This document shows positions 36,954 through 45,823 of a stretch of 64,000 bases of DNA, piece by piece; the first letter of the stretch is position 1, and each line of letters starts with the position of its first letter. Location of the stretch: NCBI RefSeq assembly GCF_000515415.1, contig NZ_KI911783.1:1478392-1542391 (forward strand), written 5' to 3'. A program made the position numbers and the translations under genes. A model generated the notes under the pieces. It searched no databases. It was not told the DNA's origin and worked only from the letters and a program-made list of their open reading frames with translations. This DNA is from Bradyrhizobium sp. WSM1417 (GTDB lineage: Bacteria > Pseudomonadota > Alphaproteobacteria > Rhizobiales > Xanthobacteraceae).

Positions 36954-37087
36954 TTGACGATCTCGTGACAGGCGATGAAAGCTTGCGCGAACAGTTTTTG
37001 CGGGTCGGTGACCCCAAGAGGCCAAACCGGTCTGCACACAACGACAGACCTTCCAAGAGAGGGCTGCGGCATTGCCGCAGCCCTTTT
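36954..37087 (+). ncRNA. Candidate small RNA with three hairpins and a terminator
   Basis: Between 36693 and 37250 I find no gene. The segment holds GGGTC-GGT-GACCC (37002-37014), GGTCTG-N10-CAGACC (37029-37050) and the terminator GGGCTGCGGC-ATT-GCCGCAGCCC followed by TTTT (37061-37087). Three consecutive hairpins ending in a T-run are typical of bacterial small RNAs. A TTGACG at 36954 could be a -35, but no matching -10 is visible, so the 5' end is a guess. A long 3' UTR of the regulator gene is the alternative. Confidence 0.4.
37061..37087 (+). terminator. Intrinsic terminator before thrC
   Basis: GGGCTGCGGC (37061-37070) and GCCGCAGCCC (37074-37083) form a perfect 10-bp stem with loop ATT, extended by one A-T pair and followed by TTTTC. 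No annotated gene ends immediately upstream. Confidence 0.75.
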
Positions 37088-37240
37088 CATTGGCAGCGCT
37101 TTTCCTTGGATGGCTCCAGGGCGCGAAGCGGTTTCCTGATGCCGCAAAACACTTTATGGTGGCTCAAAGCCTCTGGCTGTTAACAAGTAATTTCGTAAAA
37201 TCAAAGGCTTGCGGATCGAGTCCAGGCTCGGCCGGCCTTT

Positions 37241-37246
37241 GGAGGG
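37241..37246 (+). promoter_or_regulatory. Ribosome binding site fixing the TTG start of thrC
   Basis: GGAGGG is four bases ahead of TTG 37251, whose frame reads LTRYISTRGEAP, the normal ThrC N-terminus (M)TRYISTRGE. The earlier in-frame TTG at 37209 has no such site. Confidence 0.75.
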
Positions 37247-37250
37247 CAGT

Positions 37251-38669
37251 TTGACTCGTTATATCTCGACCCGGGGCGAGGCCCCCGAACTCGGCTTCTG
37301 CGACGTGATGCTGACCGGGCTCGCCCGCGACGGCGGCCTGTATGTGCCGGCCATCTGGCCGCAACTCTCGACTGACGCCATCGCCGGCTTCTTCGGTCGT
37401 CCCTATTGGGAGGTCGCGGTCGAGGTGATCCGCCCCTTCGTCGCCGGCGAGATCTCGGACGCCGAGCTCGGCCGCATGGCGAACGAGGCCTACGCCACTT
37501 TCCGCCATCCAGCGGTGGTGCCGCTGCGCCAGATGGCGCCGCACCAGTTCGTGCTGGAGCTGTTCCACGGCCCGACGCTCGCCTTCAAGGACGTGGCGAT
37601 GCAGCTGATCTCGCGGCTGATGGACCACGTGCTCGCCAAGCGCGGCCAGCGCACCACCATCGTGGTCGCGACCTCGGGCGACACCGGCGGTGCTGCGGTC
37701 GACGCGTTCGCAGGGCTCGAAAATGTCGATCTCATCGTGCTGTTTCCGCATGGCCGCATCTCCGAGGTGCAGCGGCGGATGATGACGACGACGGGCGCGG
37801 CCAACGTCCATGCGCTCGCCGTCGAGGGCAATTTCGACGATTGCCAGGCCATCGTGAAGGCGATGTTCAACAATCATCGCTTCCGCGATGTGACCTCGCT
37901 GTCCGGCGTCAATTCCATCAATTGGGCGCGCATCGTCGCCCAAGTGGTCTACTATTTCACCTCCGCCGTTGCGGTCGGCGCACCCGCGCGCGCGGTGGAC
38001 TTCGTCGTGCCGACCGGCAATTTCGGCGACATCTTCGCCGGCTATGTCGCCAAGCGCATGGGTCTTCCGGTGCGGATCCTGGGCATCGCCGCCAACGTCA
38101 ACGACATCCTGGCGCGCACGCTGAAGACCGGGATCTACGAGGTGCGCGAGGTCCACGCGACGGCGTCGCCGTCGATGGACATCCAGATCTCCTCGAATTT
38201 CGAGCGGCTGCTGTTCGAGGCTGGCGGGCGCGATGCCGCCGGCGTGCGCCGTCTGATGGAGTCGCTGAAGCAGTCCGGCCGCTTCGTGCTGCCCGATGCG
38301 ACGCTGGCCGCGATCCGCGAGGGATTCGACGCAGGCCGGGCCGACGAGACCGAGACCGCGGCTGCGATCCGCGCCGCCTGGCGCGAGGCGGGCGAGCTGG
38401 TCGATCCTCACACCGCGGTCGCGCTTGCGGTCGCCGACCGCGACACGACGGACAGGACGGTTCCCAGCATCGTGCTGTCCACCGCCCATCCGGCCAAATT
38501 CCCCGATGCGGTCGAAGCGGCCTGCGGCCAGCGGCCGCAACTACCGGCCTGGCTCGATGGTCTGATGACCAAATCCGAACACATGAAGGTGATGAAGAAC
38601 GACCAGGCCGAGGTCGAGCGGTTCGTGCTGTCGGTCAGCCGCGCCGCGAAACAGGGAGTTGCCGGATGA
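37251..38669 (+). CDS. thrC: Threonine synthase
   Basis: The 472-residue PLP enzyme begins TRYISTRGEAP from a TTG codon and has the PLP lysine in FHGPTLAFKDVAMQ (Lys113), the phosphate loop ATSGDTGGAAVDAFAG and the domain FVVPTGNFGDIFAGYVAKRM. It turns O-phosphohomoserine into threonine. Its TGA overlaps the ATG of the M16 peptidase gene, so the two are coupled. The order thrC, M16 peptidase, GNAT is common in related alphaproteobacteria. Confidence 0.95.
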   Translation: MTRYISTRGEAPELGFCDVMLTGLARDGGLYVPAIWPQLSTDAIAGFFGRPYWEVAVEVIRPFVAGEISDAELGRMANEAYATFRHPAVVPLRQMAPHQFVLELFHGPTLAFKDVAMQLISRLMDHVLAKRGQRTTIVVATSGDTGGAAVDAFAGLENVDLIVLFPHGRISEVQRRMMTTTGAANVHALAVEGNFDDCQAIVKAMFNNHRFRDVTSLSGVNSINWARIVAQVVYYFTSAVAVGAPARAVDFVVPTGNFGDIFAGYVAKRMGLPVRILGIAANVNDILARTLKTGIYEVREVHATASPSMDIQISSNFERLLFEAGGRDAAGVRRLMESLKQSGRFVLPDATLAAIREGFDAGRADETETAAAIRAAWREAGELVDPHTAVALAVADRDTTDRTVPSIVLSTAHPAKFPDAVEAACGQRPQLPAWLDGLMTKSEHMKVMKNDQAEVERFVLSVSRAAKQGVAG

Positions 38670-39955
38670 GCGTCGAGATTTCCAAGCTTGCGTCCGGCCT
38701 GACTGTCGTCACCGACAAGATGCCCCATCTCGAGACCGCGGCGCTCGGCGTCTGGGCCGGCGTCGGCGGGCGCGACGAGAAGCCCAACGAGCACGGCATC
38801 TCGCATCTCCTGGAACACATGGCGTTCAAGGGCACGACGAAGCGCTCCTCGCGCGAGATCGTCGAGGAGATCGAGGCGGTGGGCGGCGACCTCAACGCCG
38901 GCACCTCGACCGAGACCACGTCCTATTATGCGCGGGTGCTGAAGGCCGACGTGCCGCTCGCGCTCGACGTGCTCGCCGACATCCTGGCCAATCCCGCCTT
39001 CGAGCCCGACGAGCTCGAGCGCGAGAAGAACGTCATCGTGCAGGAGATCGGCGCGGCGCAGGACACGCCTGACGACGTCGTGTTCGAGCACCTCAACGAG
39101 CTCTGCTATCCCGACCAGCCGATGGGTCGCTCGCTGCTCGGCACTGCGAAGACCTTGCGTGCCTTCAGCCGCGACTCGCTGCGCGACTATCTGTCGACGC
39201 ATTACCGCGGGCCGGACATGGTGGTGGCGGCAGCCGGGGCGGTCGATCACAAGCAGGTGGTCGCCGAGGTCGAGCAACGCTTTGCCAGTTTTGAGGGGAC
39301 AGCGGGTCCCAAGCCGCAACCCGCACAGTTCGGCAAGGGCGGCACCAAGGTGGTGCATCGCGAACTCGAGCAGGCGCATCTGACCTTGGCGCTGGAGGGC
39401 GTGCCGCAGACCGATCTGTCGCTGTTCTCGCTCCAGGTCTTCACCAACATCCTCGGCGGCGGGATGTCGTCGCGGCTGTTCCAGGAGGTGCGCGAGAAGC
39501 GCGGCCTCTGTTACTCGATCTACTCGTTCCACGCGCCCTATACCGACACCGGCTTCTTCGGCCTCTACACCGGCACCGATCCGGCCGATGCGCCCGAGAT
39601 GATGGAGGTCGTGGTCGACATCATGAATGATTCGGTCGAGACCCTGACCGAGGTCGAGATCGCGCGGGCCAAGGCGCAGATGAAGGCGGGGCTGCTGATG
39701 GCGCTGGAGAGCTGCTCCTCTCGTGCCGAGCAGCTCGCCCGCCATGTGCTGGCCTATGGCCGGCCCCAGACCGCCGAGGAGCTGGTGGCCCGGATCGACG
39801 CCGTCAGCGTCGAATCGACCCGTGATGCGGCGCGTGCGCTGCTTTCGCGCAGCCGCCCTGCGGTTGTCGCATTGGGCAGTGGCAGGGGTCTGGACACGGC
39901 GGTGTCTTTTGCGGAAGGATTGACCCGGGCACGCGCCAAGGCGCGGCTGCATTAG
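38666..39955 (+). CDS. M16-family zinc metallopeptidase (processing peptidase-like)
   Basis: The 429-residue protein has the inverted zinc motif HxxEH in HGISHLLEHMAF (His47, Glu50, His51) and downstream EREKNVIVQEIGAAQD, which carries the further ligand region, then the MPP-like GGGMSSRLFQEVREKRGLCY. These enzymes resemble mitochondrial processing peptidase beta. The start at ATG 38666 overlaps the thrC stop. A longer open frame starting at 37406 lies inside thrC and is not real. Confidence 0.92.
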   Translation: MSVEISKLASGLTVVTDKMPHLETAALGVWAGVGGRDEKPNEHGISHLLEHMAFKGTTKRSSREIVEEIEAVGGDLNAGTSTETTSYYARVLKADVPLALDVLADILANPAFEPDELEREKNVIVQEIGAAQDTPDDVVFEHLNELCYPDQPMGRSLLGTAKTLRAFSRDSLRDYLSTHYRGPDMVVAAAGAVDHKQVVAEVEQRFASFEGTAGPKPQPAQFGKGGTKVVHRELEQAHLTLALEGVPQTDLSLFSLQVFTNILGGGMSSRLFQEVREKRGLCYSIYSFHAPYTDTGFFGLYTGTDPADAPEMMEVVVDIMNDSVETLTEVEIARAKAQMKAGLLMALESCSSRAEQLARHVLAYGRPQTAEELVARIDAVSVESTRDAARALLSRSRPAVVALGSGRGLDTAVSFAEGLTRARAKARLH

Positions 39956-39995
39956 GAGCCGCGCACGGGTTGATCCGCCCCCGGGAAGCATCACC

Positions 39996-40583
39996 ATGGC
40001 CCTCTTCCGCCTGCCATCCAGTGGACCCGCCGCTCTCGCGCCGCGCGGCAACGGCCTGTTGCTACGCGCGCCGCAGATGTCGGACTTCCTGCAATGGGCC
40101 CATCTGCGCGAGTCCAGCCGCGATTACCTGACGCCCTGGGAGCCGATCTGGCCGTCGGATGATCTCACCCGCTCCGGTTTCCGCCGTCGCCTGCGCCGCT
40201 ATTCCGAGGACATCGCCGCGGACCGGTCCTATCCCTTTCTGATCTTCCGGGAGCTCGACGGCGCCATGGTCGGCGGCATCACGCTCGCCAATGTCCGCCG
40301 CGGCATCGTCCAGGCCGGCACCATCGGTTATTGGGTCGGGAAGCCTCACGCCCAGCGCGGCTACATGACGGCCGCGCTGCGGGTGCTGCTGCCGACGCTG
40401 TTCGGCGAGCTCAATCTGCACCGGGTCGAGGCCGCCTGCATCCCGACCAATGCGCCGTCGATCCGGGTGCTGGAGAAGTGCGGTTTCTCCCGCGAGGGGC
40501 TGGCGCGCCGCTATCTCTGCATCAACGGGATCTGGCAGGACCATTTGCTGTTCGGCCTGCTGCACGAGGATTTCCGCGGCTGA
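39996..40583 (+). CDS. GNAT-family N-acetyltransferase, RimJ-like
   Basis: The 195-residue protein has the GNAT pattern of RimJ/RimL-type enzymes: LLLRAPQMSDFLQWAHLRES near the start, GTIGYWVGKPHAQRGYMTAA with the acetyl-CoA-binding loop (xxxRGYxxxA), and RVEAACIPTNAPSIRVLEKC as the closing helix. It may acetylate ribosomal protein N-termini, but the substrate is inferred. It follows the M16 gene by 40 bases. Confidence 0.88.
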   Translation: MALFRLPSSGPAALAPRGNGLLLRAPQMSDFLQWAHLRESSRDYLTPWEPIWPSDDLTRSGFRRRLRRYSEDIAADRSYPFLIFRELDGAMVGGITLANVRRGIVQAGTIGYWVGKPHAQRGYMTAALRVLLPTLFGELNLHRVEAACIPTNAPSIRVLEKCGFSREGLARRYLCINGIWQDHLLFGLLHEDFRG

Positions 40584-40687
40584 GCCGTTCGTGGATGTGA
40601 CCAAAGTCTCCTGTGTGCCTGCCTTGGGTTCGCCGGTTTTGACGATATAACGGCGCAAGCCGGCCGGTGATCGGCCGGGATGTCGTC

Positions 40688-41362
40688 ATGGAGTATGGGG
40701 CGTTGAGGGTGCAGGAGCTTCGGTCATCGCGGAATGCGTTGCGGCGGGGGGCAGCGGTCGCGCTGGCGTTGTCGGTTGCGCTCGTCTCCGTCTCGCCGGC
40801 CGCGGCGCAGTCGCTGACCGATCGATTCAAGGGCCTGTTCGGCGGCAAGTCGGACGAGCCGGCCCAACCCAAGCCGGCGCCTGCGCCAGGCCAGCCGGCG
40901 GCTGATGACGATCTTGACTGCCCGCAGGTCACGGTGCGTGCCGGAGCCTCCACCTACGCGGTCGGTGCCACCGGCAAGCCGGCCGTCGGCAATGAGATCC
41001 GCTTCCAGGCCACCATCACCAAGATGGCGCGCGAATGCGCCCGCAATGGCGGCGACGTCACGGCCCGGATCGGTATCCAGGGCCGCGTCATTGCCGGTCC
41101 CGCCGGCGCGCCTGCGAGCGTGGAGGTACCGCTGCGCGTCGCCGTGGTGCAAGGCGGCGTCGGCGAGAAGGTGATCGCTTCCAAGGCCTACCGGACCACG
41201 GTCGGAATGTCGGAGGGCGGCAGCGTCCCCTTCACCTTCGTGGCCGAAGATCTGGTCTATCCGATGCCTTCGGCCAAGGACGCCGATAGCTACATCTTCT
41301 ATGTCGGCTTCGATCCGCAGGCGCTCTCGCCCGAGCCGAAGGCGCGGGCGAAGAAGAAGTAG
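40688..41362 (+). CDS. Secreted hypothetical protein
   Basis: The 224-residue protein has a signal peptide (AVALALSVALVSVSPAAAQ, about residues 26-44), a Pro/Ala-rich linker and a beta-rich domain with one conserved-looking cysteine pair (LDCPQVTVRAG and MARECARNGGD). The lysine-rich C-terminus (PKARAKKK) is typical of exported bradyrhizobial proteins. I do not recognise the family. ATG 40688 is one choice; ATG 40667 would add seven residues. Confidence 0.7.
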   Translation: MEYGALRVQELRSSRNALRRGAAVALALSVALVSVSPAAAQSLTDRFKGLFGGKSDEPAQPKPAPAPGQPAADDDLDCPQVTVRAGASTYAVGATGKPAVGNEIRFQATITKMARECARNGGDVTARIGIQGRVIAGPAGAPASVEVPLRVAVVQGGVGEKVIASKAYRTTVGMSEGGSVPFTFVAEDLVYPMPSAKDADSYIFYVGFDPQALSPEPKARAKKK

Positions 41363-41378
41363 CCACGTAAAGATAGTC

Positions 41379-41478
41379 GTCATGCTCCGCGAAGGCGGGG
41401 CATCAAGTACGCCACGGCTTCTCGATCCATCAGGGCTGTCTCTGGAATACTGGATCGCCCGCCTTCGCGGGCCATGAC
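41379..41478. repeat. Inverted repeat element between the secreted gene and atpF
   Basis: Arms at 41379-41399 (GTCATGCTCCGCGAAGGCGG plus G) and 41458-41478 match at 19 of 21 positions as an inverted repeat around a 58-base centre. This is the kind of element seen repeatedly between bradyrhizobial genes. No gene is present in the 200-base gap. Confidence 0.75.
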
Positions 41479-41510
41479 ATCAGATTTGCCGATGCCGTGC
41501 CCGCCAAACA

Positions 41511-41541
41511 AAAAAGCCGGCGCTCATCGCGCCGGCTTTTT
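41511..41541. terminator. Bidirectional intrinsic terminator (atpF)
   Basis: AAAAAGCCGGCGC (41511-41523) and GCGCCGGCTTTTT (41529-41541) form a 13-bp stem with loop TCATC and T-runs on both strands. It lies 21 bases after the atpF stop and ends the F0 operon. Confidence 0.9.
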
Positions 41542-41562
41542 GATGGGTGAAGGCGAAGCCCC

Positions 41563-42048
41563 TCAGTTCAGCTTCTGCCGAACCTCGGTGATGCCCTTGG
41601 CGAGCAGATCGTCGGCGACCTGGCCCTTGACCGACTGCGACAGGATCGTGGAGGCGGCCTGAACGGCGGCTTCCGCGGCTGCGGCGCGAACATCGGCCAC
41701 CGCCTGGGCCTCGGCGAGCGCGATCTTGCCCTCCGCGGTCTTGGTGCGGCGAGCGACGAAATCTTCCACCTTGGCCTTGGCCTCGATTGCGATGCGCTCG
41801 GCTTCGCTCTTCGCGTTGGCGATGATGTCGGCGGCCTCGCGTTCGGCCGAGGCGGTGCGCGCCTTGTAGTCGGCGAGCACCTTGGCGGCTTCCTGCTTGA
41901 GGCGCGTCGCGTCGTCGAGCTCAGCCTTGATGCGATCGGCGCGATGGTCGAGGGCAGTCATGGCCTTCTTGAAGACCCCGAGATAGCCAAACCCGACCAT
42001 CAGGATCACGAAGGCGATGGCGACCCAGGTTTCAGGATCGAAGAACAT
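41563..42048 (-). CDS. atpF: F0F1 ATP synthase subunit b
   Basis: The 161-residue protein has an N-terminal membrane segment ([20 protein letters not shown]) and a long charged helix rich in Ala, Glu and Lys (for example [20 protein letters not shown]), as in subunit b, which forms the peripheral stalk linking F0 to F1. It is the last gene of the F0 operon, five bases after the b' gene. The F1 genes are not in the window, as expected in alphaproteobacteria, where the two groups are separate. Confidence 0.95.
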   Translation of the reverse strand: MFFDPETWVAIAFVILMVGFGYLGVFKKAMTALDHRADRIKAELDDATRLKQEAAKVLADYKARTASAEREAADIIANAKSEAERIAIEAKAKVEDFVARRTKTAEGKIALAEAQAVADVRAAAAEAAVQAASTILSQSVKGQVADDLLAKGITEVRQKLN

Positions 42049-42053
42049 ATCGA

Positions 42054-42617
42054 TTAACCCTTCAAGGACGCATCAACGGCGGCATTGACCAACGCCGCGT
42101 CCGGAACCACGCCGGTGAGCTGCTGCACGATGGAGCCTGCCGCATCGGCCGCGATGCCGCGGACGTTGCTCATGGCGGTCGCACGGGTCGAGGCGATGGT
42201 CTTCTCCGCCTCGGCGAGCTTGGCCGCCAGTTGCTCTTCCAGCGCCTTGCGCTCGGCGTCCGCCTGCGCATTCGCCTTGTCGCGGGATTCGTTGCCGATG
42301 GCCTGCGCGCGCGAGCGTGCCGAAGCAAGCTCGCTTTCATAGGCCTTCAGCGCCGCTTCGGACTGGTCCTTCAGCTTCTGCGCTTCGGCGAGGTCGCCCT
42401 CGATCTTGTTCTGACGCGCCTCGATCGCACCGCCGACGCGCGGCAGAGCGAGCTTGGACACGATCACGTAAAGCGCGACGAAGAAGATCGCGAGCGACAC
42501 CAGCTGCGAAGCATAGGTGCCGCTCTCGAACGGCGGAAAACCGCCACCGTGACCGCCTTCGGCCCCGGTGTGCGCGCCCGCCGCCGGACTTTTCGCCCCG
42601 CCATGACTTTCAGCCAT
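42054..42617 (-). CDS. atpG: F0F1 ATP synthase subunit b' (second b-type subunit)
   Basis: The 187-residue protein has an N-terminal extension rich in Gly/His, one membrane segment ([20 protein letters not shown], residues about 36-57) and a long helical stalk. Photosynthetic and other alphaproteobacteria carry two b-type subunits, b and b', which pair in the peripheral stalk. The gene stands between atpE and atpF. The symbol for b' varies (atpG, atpX or atpF2). Confidence 0.92.
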   Translation of the reverse strand: MAESHGGAKSPAAGAHTGAEGGHGGGFPPFESGTYASQLVSLAIFFVALYVIVSKLALPRVGGAIEARQNKIEGDLAEAQKLKDQSEAALKAYESELASARSRAQAIGNESRDKANAQADAERKALEEQLAAKLAEAEKTIASTRATAMSNVRGIAADAAGSIVQQLTGVVPDAALVNAAVDASLKG

Positions 42618-42677
42618 GGATTACTCCTGTTGCAGCCATGCGCGTCGCTTCGGTCGAAGCGGCGCGAAAAATCGTCC

Positions 42678-42908
42678 TCAGAGCGGAACGAACAGCAGCA
42701 GCAGCGCGATCAGCAGCGAGAAAATGCCGAGCGCTTCGGTCACGGCGAAGCCGAAGATCAGATTGCCGAACTGGCCCTGAGCGGCCGAGGGGTTGCGAAC
42801 GGCTGCGGCGAGGTAGTTGCCGAAGATCACGCCGACGCCGACGCCCGCGCCGCCCATGCCGATGCATGCGATGCCCGCGCCGATAAGTTTTGCTGCTGCC
42901 GGATCCAT
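42678..42908 (-). CDS. atpE: F0F1 ATP synthase subunit c (rotor ring)
   Basis: The 76-residue protein is two hydrophobic helices: the first has the glycine repeat [17 protein letters not shown], the loop is RNPSAAQGQ, and the second contains [17 protein letters not shown], with the glutamate that carries protons. It starts at ATG 42908 behind AGGAG. A much longer open frame covering it overlaps atpB and is not real. Confidence 0.96.
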   Translation of the reverse strand: MDPAAAKLIGAGIACIGMGGAGVGVGVIFGNYLAAAVRNPSAAQGQFGNLIFGFAVTEALGIFSLLIALLLLFVPL

Positions 42909-42961
42909 TTTAGACTCCTTGGAAGAAAGATTGGGTTTTGGGTGGAAATTCCCCGGACCGC

Positions 42962-43711
42962 TCAGTGTCCCGGATGAATGGCGTCGTTGAGGTAGATGCA
43001 GGTCAGGATCGCAAACACATAGGCTTGCAGGAACGCGACCAGAATCTCGAGAGCGTACAGCGCGACCGTGAGCGCCAGCGGCAGCACGCCGCCGACCCAG
43101 CCAAGGGCGCCGAGCGAGAAGCCGAGCATGGCGACGAAGCCCGCGAACACCTTCAGCGCGATGTGGCCGGCCAGCATGTTGGCGAACAGACGGACGCTGT
43201 GGGAGACCGGCCGCAGGAAGAACGACAGGATCTCGATGAACATCACCAGCGGCAGGATGTAGCCGGGGACGCCGTGCGGCACGAAGATCGAGAAGAATTT
43301 CAGGCCGTTCTTGGCAATGCCGTAGATCAGGACCGTGAAGAAGACCAGCAGCGCGAGTGCGGCGGTGACGATCAGATGGCTCGAGATCGTGAAGGTATAG
43401 GGGATGATGCCGACCAGGTTCGAAACGCAGATGAACATGAACAGCGAGAAGATCAGCGGAAAGAACTTCATGCCTTCCGCGCCGGCCGTCGAGCGGATGG
43501 TCGAGGCCACGAATTCGTAGGAGATTTCGGCGACCGACTGGAGGCGCCCCGGAACCAGCTGCGTGCCGCTGGCGAGCATCAGGATCGAGATGATCGCGAC
43601 CGCCACCAGCATGTAGAGCGACGAATTGGTGAAGGCGATCGTGTGGTTGCCGATATGGCCCAGGGTGAAGAGAGGCTCGATGTTGAACTGGTGGATCGGA
43701 TCGATTTTCAT
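42962..43711 (-). CDS. atpB: F0F1 ATP synthase subunit a
   Basis: The 249-residue protein has about five to six membrane segments and the key proton-channel arginine in [18 protein letters not shown] (Arg near residue 175), with the final helix [19 protein letters not shown]. It forms the proton half-channels with the c ring. It lies between atpI and atpE in the normal order. Confidence 0.96.
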   Translation of the reverse strand: MKIDPIHQFNIEPLFTLGHIGNHTIAFTNSSLYMLVAVAIISILMLASGTQLVPGRLQSVAEISYEFVASTIRSTAGAEGMKFFPLIFSLFMFICVSNLVGIIPYTFTISSHLIVTAALALLVFFTVLIYGIAKNGLKFFSIFVPHGVPGYILPLVMFIEILSFFLRPVSHSVRLFANMLAGHIALKVFAGFVAMLGFSLGALGWVGGVLPLALTVALYALEILVAFLQAYVFAILTCIYLNDAIHPGH

Positions 43712-43824
43712 CAGCGCGGCATCTCTTGGTCTGCCGGGCGATGCCGGCGGGTCTCGGTCTGCCGGTTGGCCCGGCCCGTACCGGCACGAGCCGGCACGAT
43801 CATTCCTCTCCTGGTGTGGACCGC

Positions 43825-44199
43825 CTAAGAACCACCGCGCCTGTTTTGACCCGCGCCTGCCGTTCTCACCACATTCACCACGCCGGCGACGAAGCCCAGC
43901 AGCAGGAACACGATGAATCCGAAAGGCGACGTCGACAGCAAGCGGTCGAAACCCCAGCCAATCCCCGCTCCGACAACGACCCCGGCGACCAACTCGGAGG
44001 ATAACCGGAAACCAAGCGCCATCGCCGAGGCTCTGGCCGCTCTGTCCTCACCGTCACCTGCGGGTTGCTCGGTCTTGACGTGGCGGCCGCGAAATTCGGA
44101 CAACCGCTGATCAAGATTTCCGAGCCGATCGGAAAGCGCAGCTTCCTCGGGCGATCTATCGCGATCTCCATTCTCGCCGTGTCCCGTGCCCTGTGTCAT
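43825..44199 (-). CDS. atpI: AtpI-family protein
   Basis: The 124-residue protein has a charged N-terminal half and two membrane segments near the C-terminus ([20 protein letters not shown] and [20 protein letters not shown]), the AtpI/uncI pattern. AtpI probably helps c-ring assembly or magnesium homeostasis. It is the first gene of the F0 operon, so the promoter must lie upstream in 44200-44575. Confidence 0.92.
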   Translation of the reverse strand: MTQGTGHGENGDRDRSPEEAALSDRLGNLDQRLSEFRGRHVKTEQPAGDGEDRAARASAMALGFRLSSELVAGVVVGAGIGWGFDRLLSTSPFGFIVFLLLGFVAGVVNVVRTAGAGQNRRGGS

Positions 44200-44575
44200 G
44201 CAACGAAGACCCGAAACGCCGCGGCTGAATGGAAATTGCGCCCGCCACCCTCAAAAGCCGCGCGGACCATACTGATGGCCCATAATCAAGTCAAGCCAAG
44301 TCACGATTGTGTCCATTCCCGTTATGTATATGATTTCTTTGGAAATATCGACGCGGGCGGCAGCGCTGCACACAGCGTGACGCCGCACCGCAGCAGGTCT
44401 CCGCTTGGTCGGCGGATGCCGTCGCCATTTCGCCCGGCTGCCGGGATCAAAGGGGGCGCCGCGATCGTTCATGTCAAAGGCGCGTTTTGGGCGACGGATC
44501 GCCTCGCCGGGGTGTAGAATTGGCGAGAAGTGCCACCTTTGGAAGTGCTACCTGCGCATCGTGGCGGAGAACGCG
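44200..44575. other. Gene-free region holding the atpI promoter
   Basis: No credible gene is seen in these 376 bases. The region lies between atpI (minus strand) and a secreted protein gene (plus strand) and should hold both promoters. An AT-richer patch around 44320-44345 (GTTATGTATATGATTTCTTT) is the most promoter-like part. Confidence 0.5.
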
Positions 44576-45112
44576 ATGAGACCAGCGAATTCATCCACAG
44601 CATCATGGCTTGCGGCGGCGTTGTTCGCCGCGGCGATGGCGGTCAGCGCCGGCGGCCTGGCCGCGCAATCCGCGCCCGACAGCGAACACGGCCGCTACAG
44701 CATGACCCCCATCCCCGAGGGCGTGCTGCGGCTCGACAGCCGCACCGGCACGGTGTCGACCTGCACCCGGAGCGGCGCCGGCTGGGCCTGCTACGCGGTG
44801 CCCGATGAACGTGCCGCGCTCGACGCCGAGATCGGCAGGCTCCAGGCAGAAGTCGAGACGCTGAAGGGACGGCTTGCGGCGGGGCCTACCGTTTCGGGTA
44901 AGATCGATGAGGCGCTGCCGAAATCCGATCCGTTCAAGAAGGTGGAGCCGCAAGCACGAGAACCAAAGGCCGCCGAGGGCGAGCGCAGGATCGAGATCCC
45001 GCTGCCGAGCGACCAGGACGTCGATCGCGTGATGTCATTCCTGGAAAAGGCATGGCGCCGGCTGATCGACATCGCCAACCGCGTGCAGAAGGACGTGTCG
45101 GGGAAGATTTGA
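44576..45112 (+). CDS. Secreted coiled-coil hypothetical protein
   Basis: The 178-residue protein has a signal peptide (SWLAAALFAAAMAVSAGGLA), a short beta domain with RYSMTPIPEGVLRLDSRTG and two cysteines (TCTRSGAGWACYAVPDE), then a coiled coil (ALDAEIGRLQAEVETLKGRL) and a charged tail ending in RRLIDIANRVQKDVSGKI. ATG 44576 has GGCGGAGA at good spacing. I do not recognise a named family. The neighbouring F0 genes on the other strand are probably unrelated. Confidence 0.72.
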   Translation: MRPANSSTASWLAAALFAAAMAVSAGGLAAQSAPDSEHGRYSMTPIPEGVLRLDSRTGTVSTCTRSGAGWACYAVPDERAALDAEIGRLQAEVETLKGRLAAGPTVSGKIDEALPKSDPFKKVEPQAREPKAAEGERRIEIPLPSDQDVDRVMSFLEKAWRRLIDIANRVQKDVSGKI

Positions 45113-45282
45113 GCGGGCCCCTCGATGTCGTCTTGGCGGAAGCCAGGACCCATACGCCGCAGCCCCTCTGTTTTTCCCAGTGTGCGTGGCCGACTTCTCG
45201 TCATCACGAGCATTTGGGGTAATGGCTCCTGGCTCGCGTGCGCAATTGCGCACTAGGCCAGGACGACATAACGGGAGTCCTC

Positions 45283-45762
45283 ATGACATCAGGCAAATCC
45301 GTAACCCGCTCAGCACCATCGACTGTGCAGGCCACCACCGTCGCATGGTCGCTGCTCACCGTGCAGACCTCAGGCTGCGGCTTCATCGATCTCACGACCG
45401 AAGCCGCGAAGTTCATCGAGGACGTTCATGCGCGGGACGGCGCGCTGACGCTGTTTATCCGCCACACCTCTGCGTCGCTGACCATCCAGGAGAATGCCGA
45501 TCCTTCCGTGCTCGTCGATCTCACGACGGTGCTGGCGCGGCTCGCGCCGGACGATGAAGATGCAGGCTGGACTCACGACACCGAAGGTCCGGACGATATG
45601 CCGGCGCACATCAAAACCATGCTGACAGGGACCTCGTTGCAGGTACCGGTCCTGGGTGGCGCGCTTGCGCTGGGCACCTGGCAGGCGATCTATCTGATCG
45701 AGCATCGCACCCGCCCGCATAGGCGCGAAATCGTGCTGCAATTCATCGGCTGCGATCAGTAG
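45283..45762 (+). CDS. YjbQ-family protein
   Basis: The 159-residue protein matches the YjbQ/UPF0047 family, sometimes annotated as secondary thiamine-phosphate synthase: DGALTLFIRHTSASLTIQEN near residue 75, HDTEGPDDMPAHIKTMLTGT near residue 110 and GTWQAIYLIEHRTRPHRREI. The conserved HTSASL and EGPDD...H motifs are intact. ATG 45283 follows ACGGGAG; a longer in-frame frame from 45238 starts within a repeat-like stretch. It is followed by the terminator shared with the MFS gene. Confidence 0.88.
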   Translation: MTSGKSVTRSAPSTVQATTVAWSLLTVQTSGCGFIDLTTEAAKFIEDVHARDGALTLFIRHTSASLTIQENADPSVLVDLTTVLARLAPDDEDAGWTHDTEGPDDMPAHIKTMLTGTSLQVPVLGGALALGTWQAIYLIEHRTRPHRREIVLQFIGCDQ

Positions 45763-45773
45763 GGCCAAAACAA

Positions 45774-45800
45774 AACCGGCCGCGGAGACCGCGGCCGGTT
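45774..45800. terminator. Terminator between YjbQ and MFS genes
   Basis: AACCGGCCGCGG (45774-45785) and CCGCGGCCGGTT (45789-45800) form a perfect 12-bp stem with a three-base loop. On the minus strand it is followed by TTGTTTTGG, fitting the MFS transcript that ends at 45824. Confidence 0.85.
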
Positions 45801-45823
45801 GGTGTTGTCGATCGGTGCGTCGA

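Noticed and set aside
36724..36957. A 77-codon frame upstream of thrC
   Set aside because: No SD, no family resemblance; the region is better explained by RNA structure.
37406..38665. The N-terminal 420 codons of the long frame that ends as the M16 peptidase
   Set aside because: This stretch lies inside thrC in another frame, is Arg-rich and lacks conservation; the peptidase starts at 38666.
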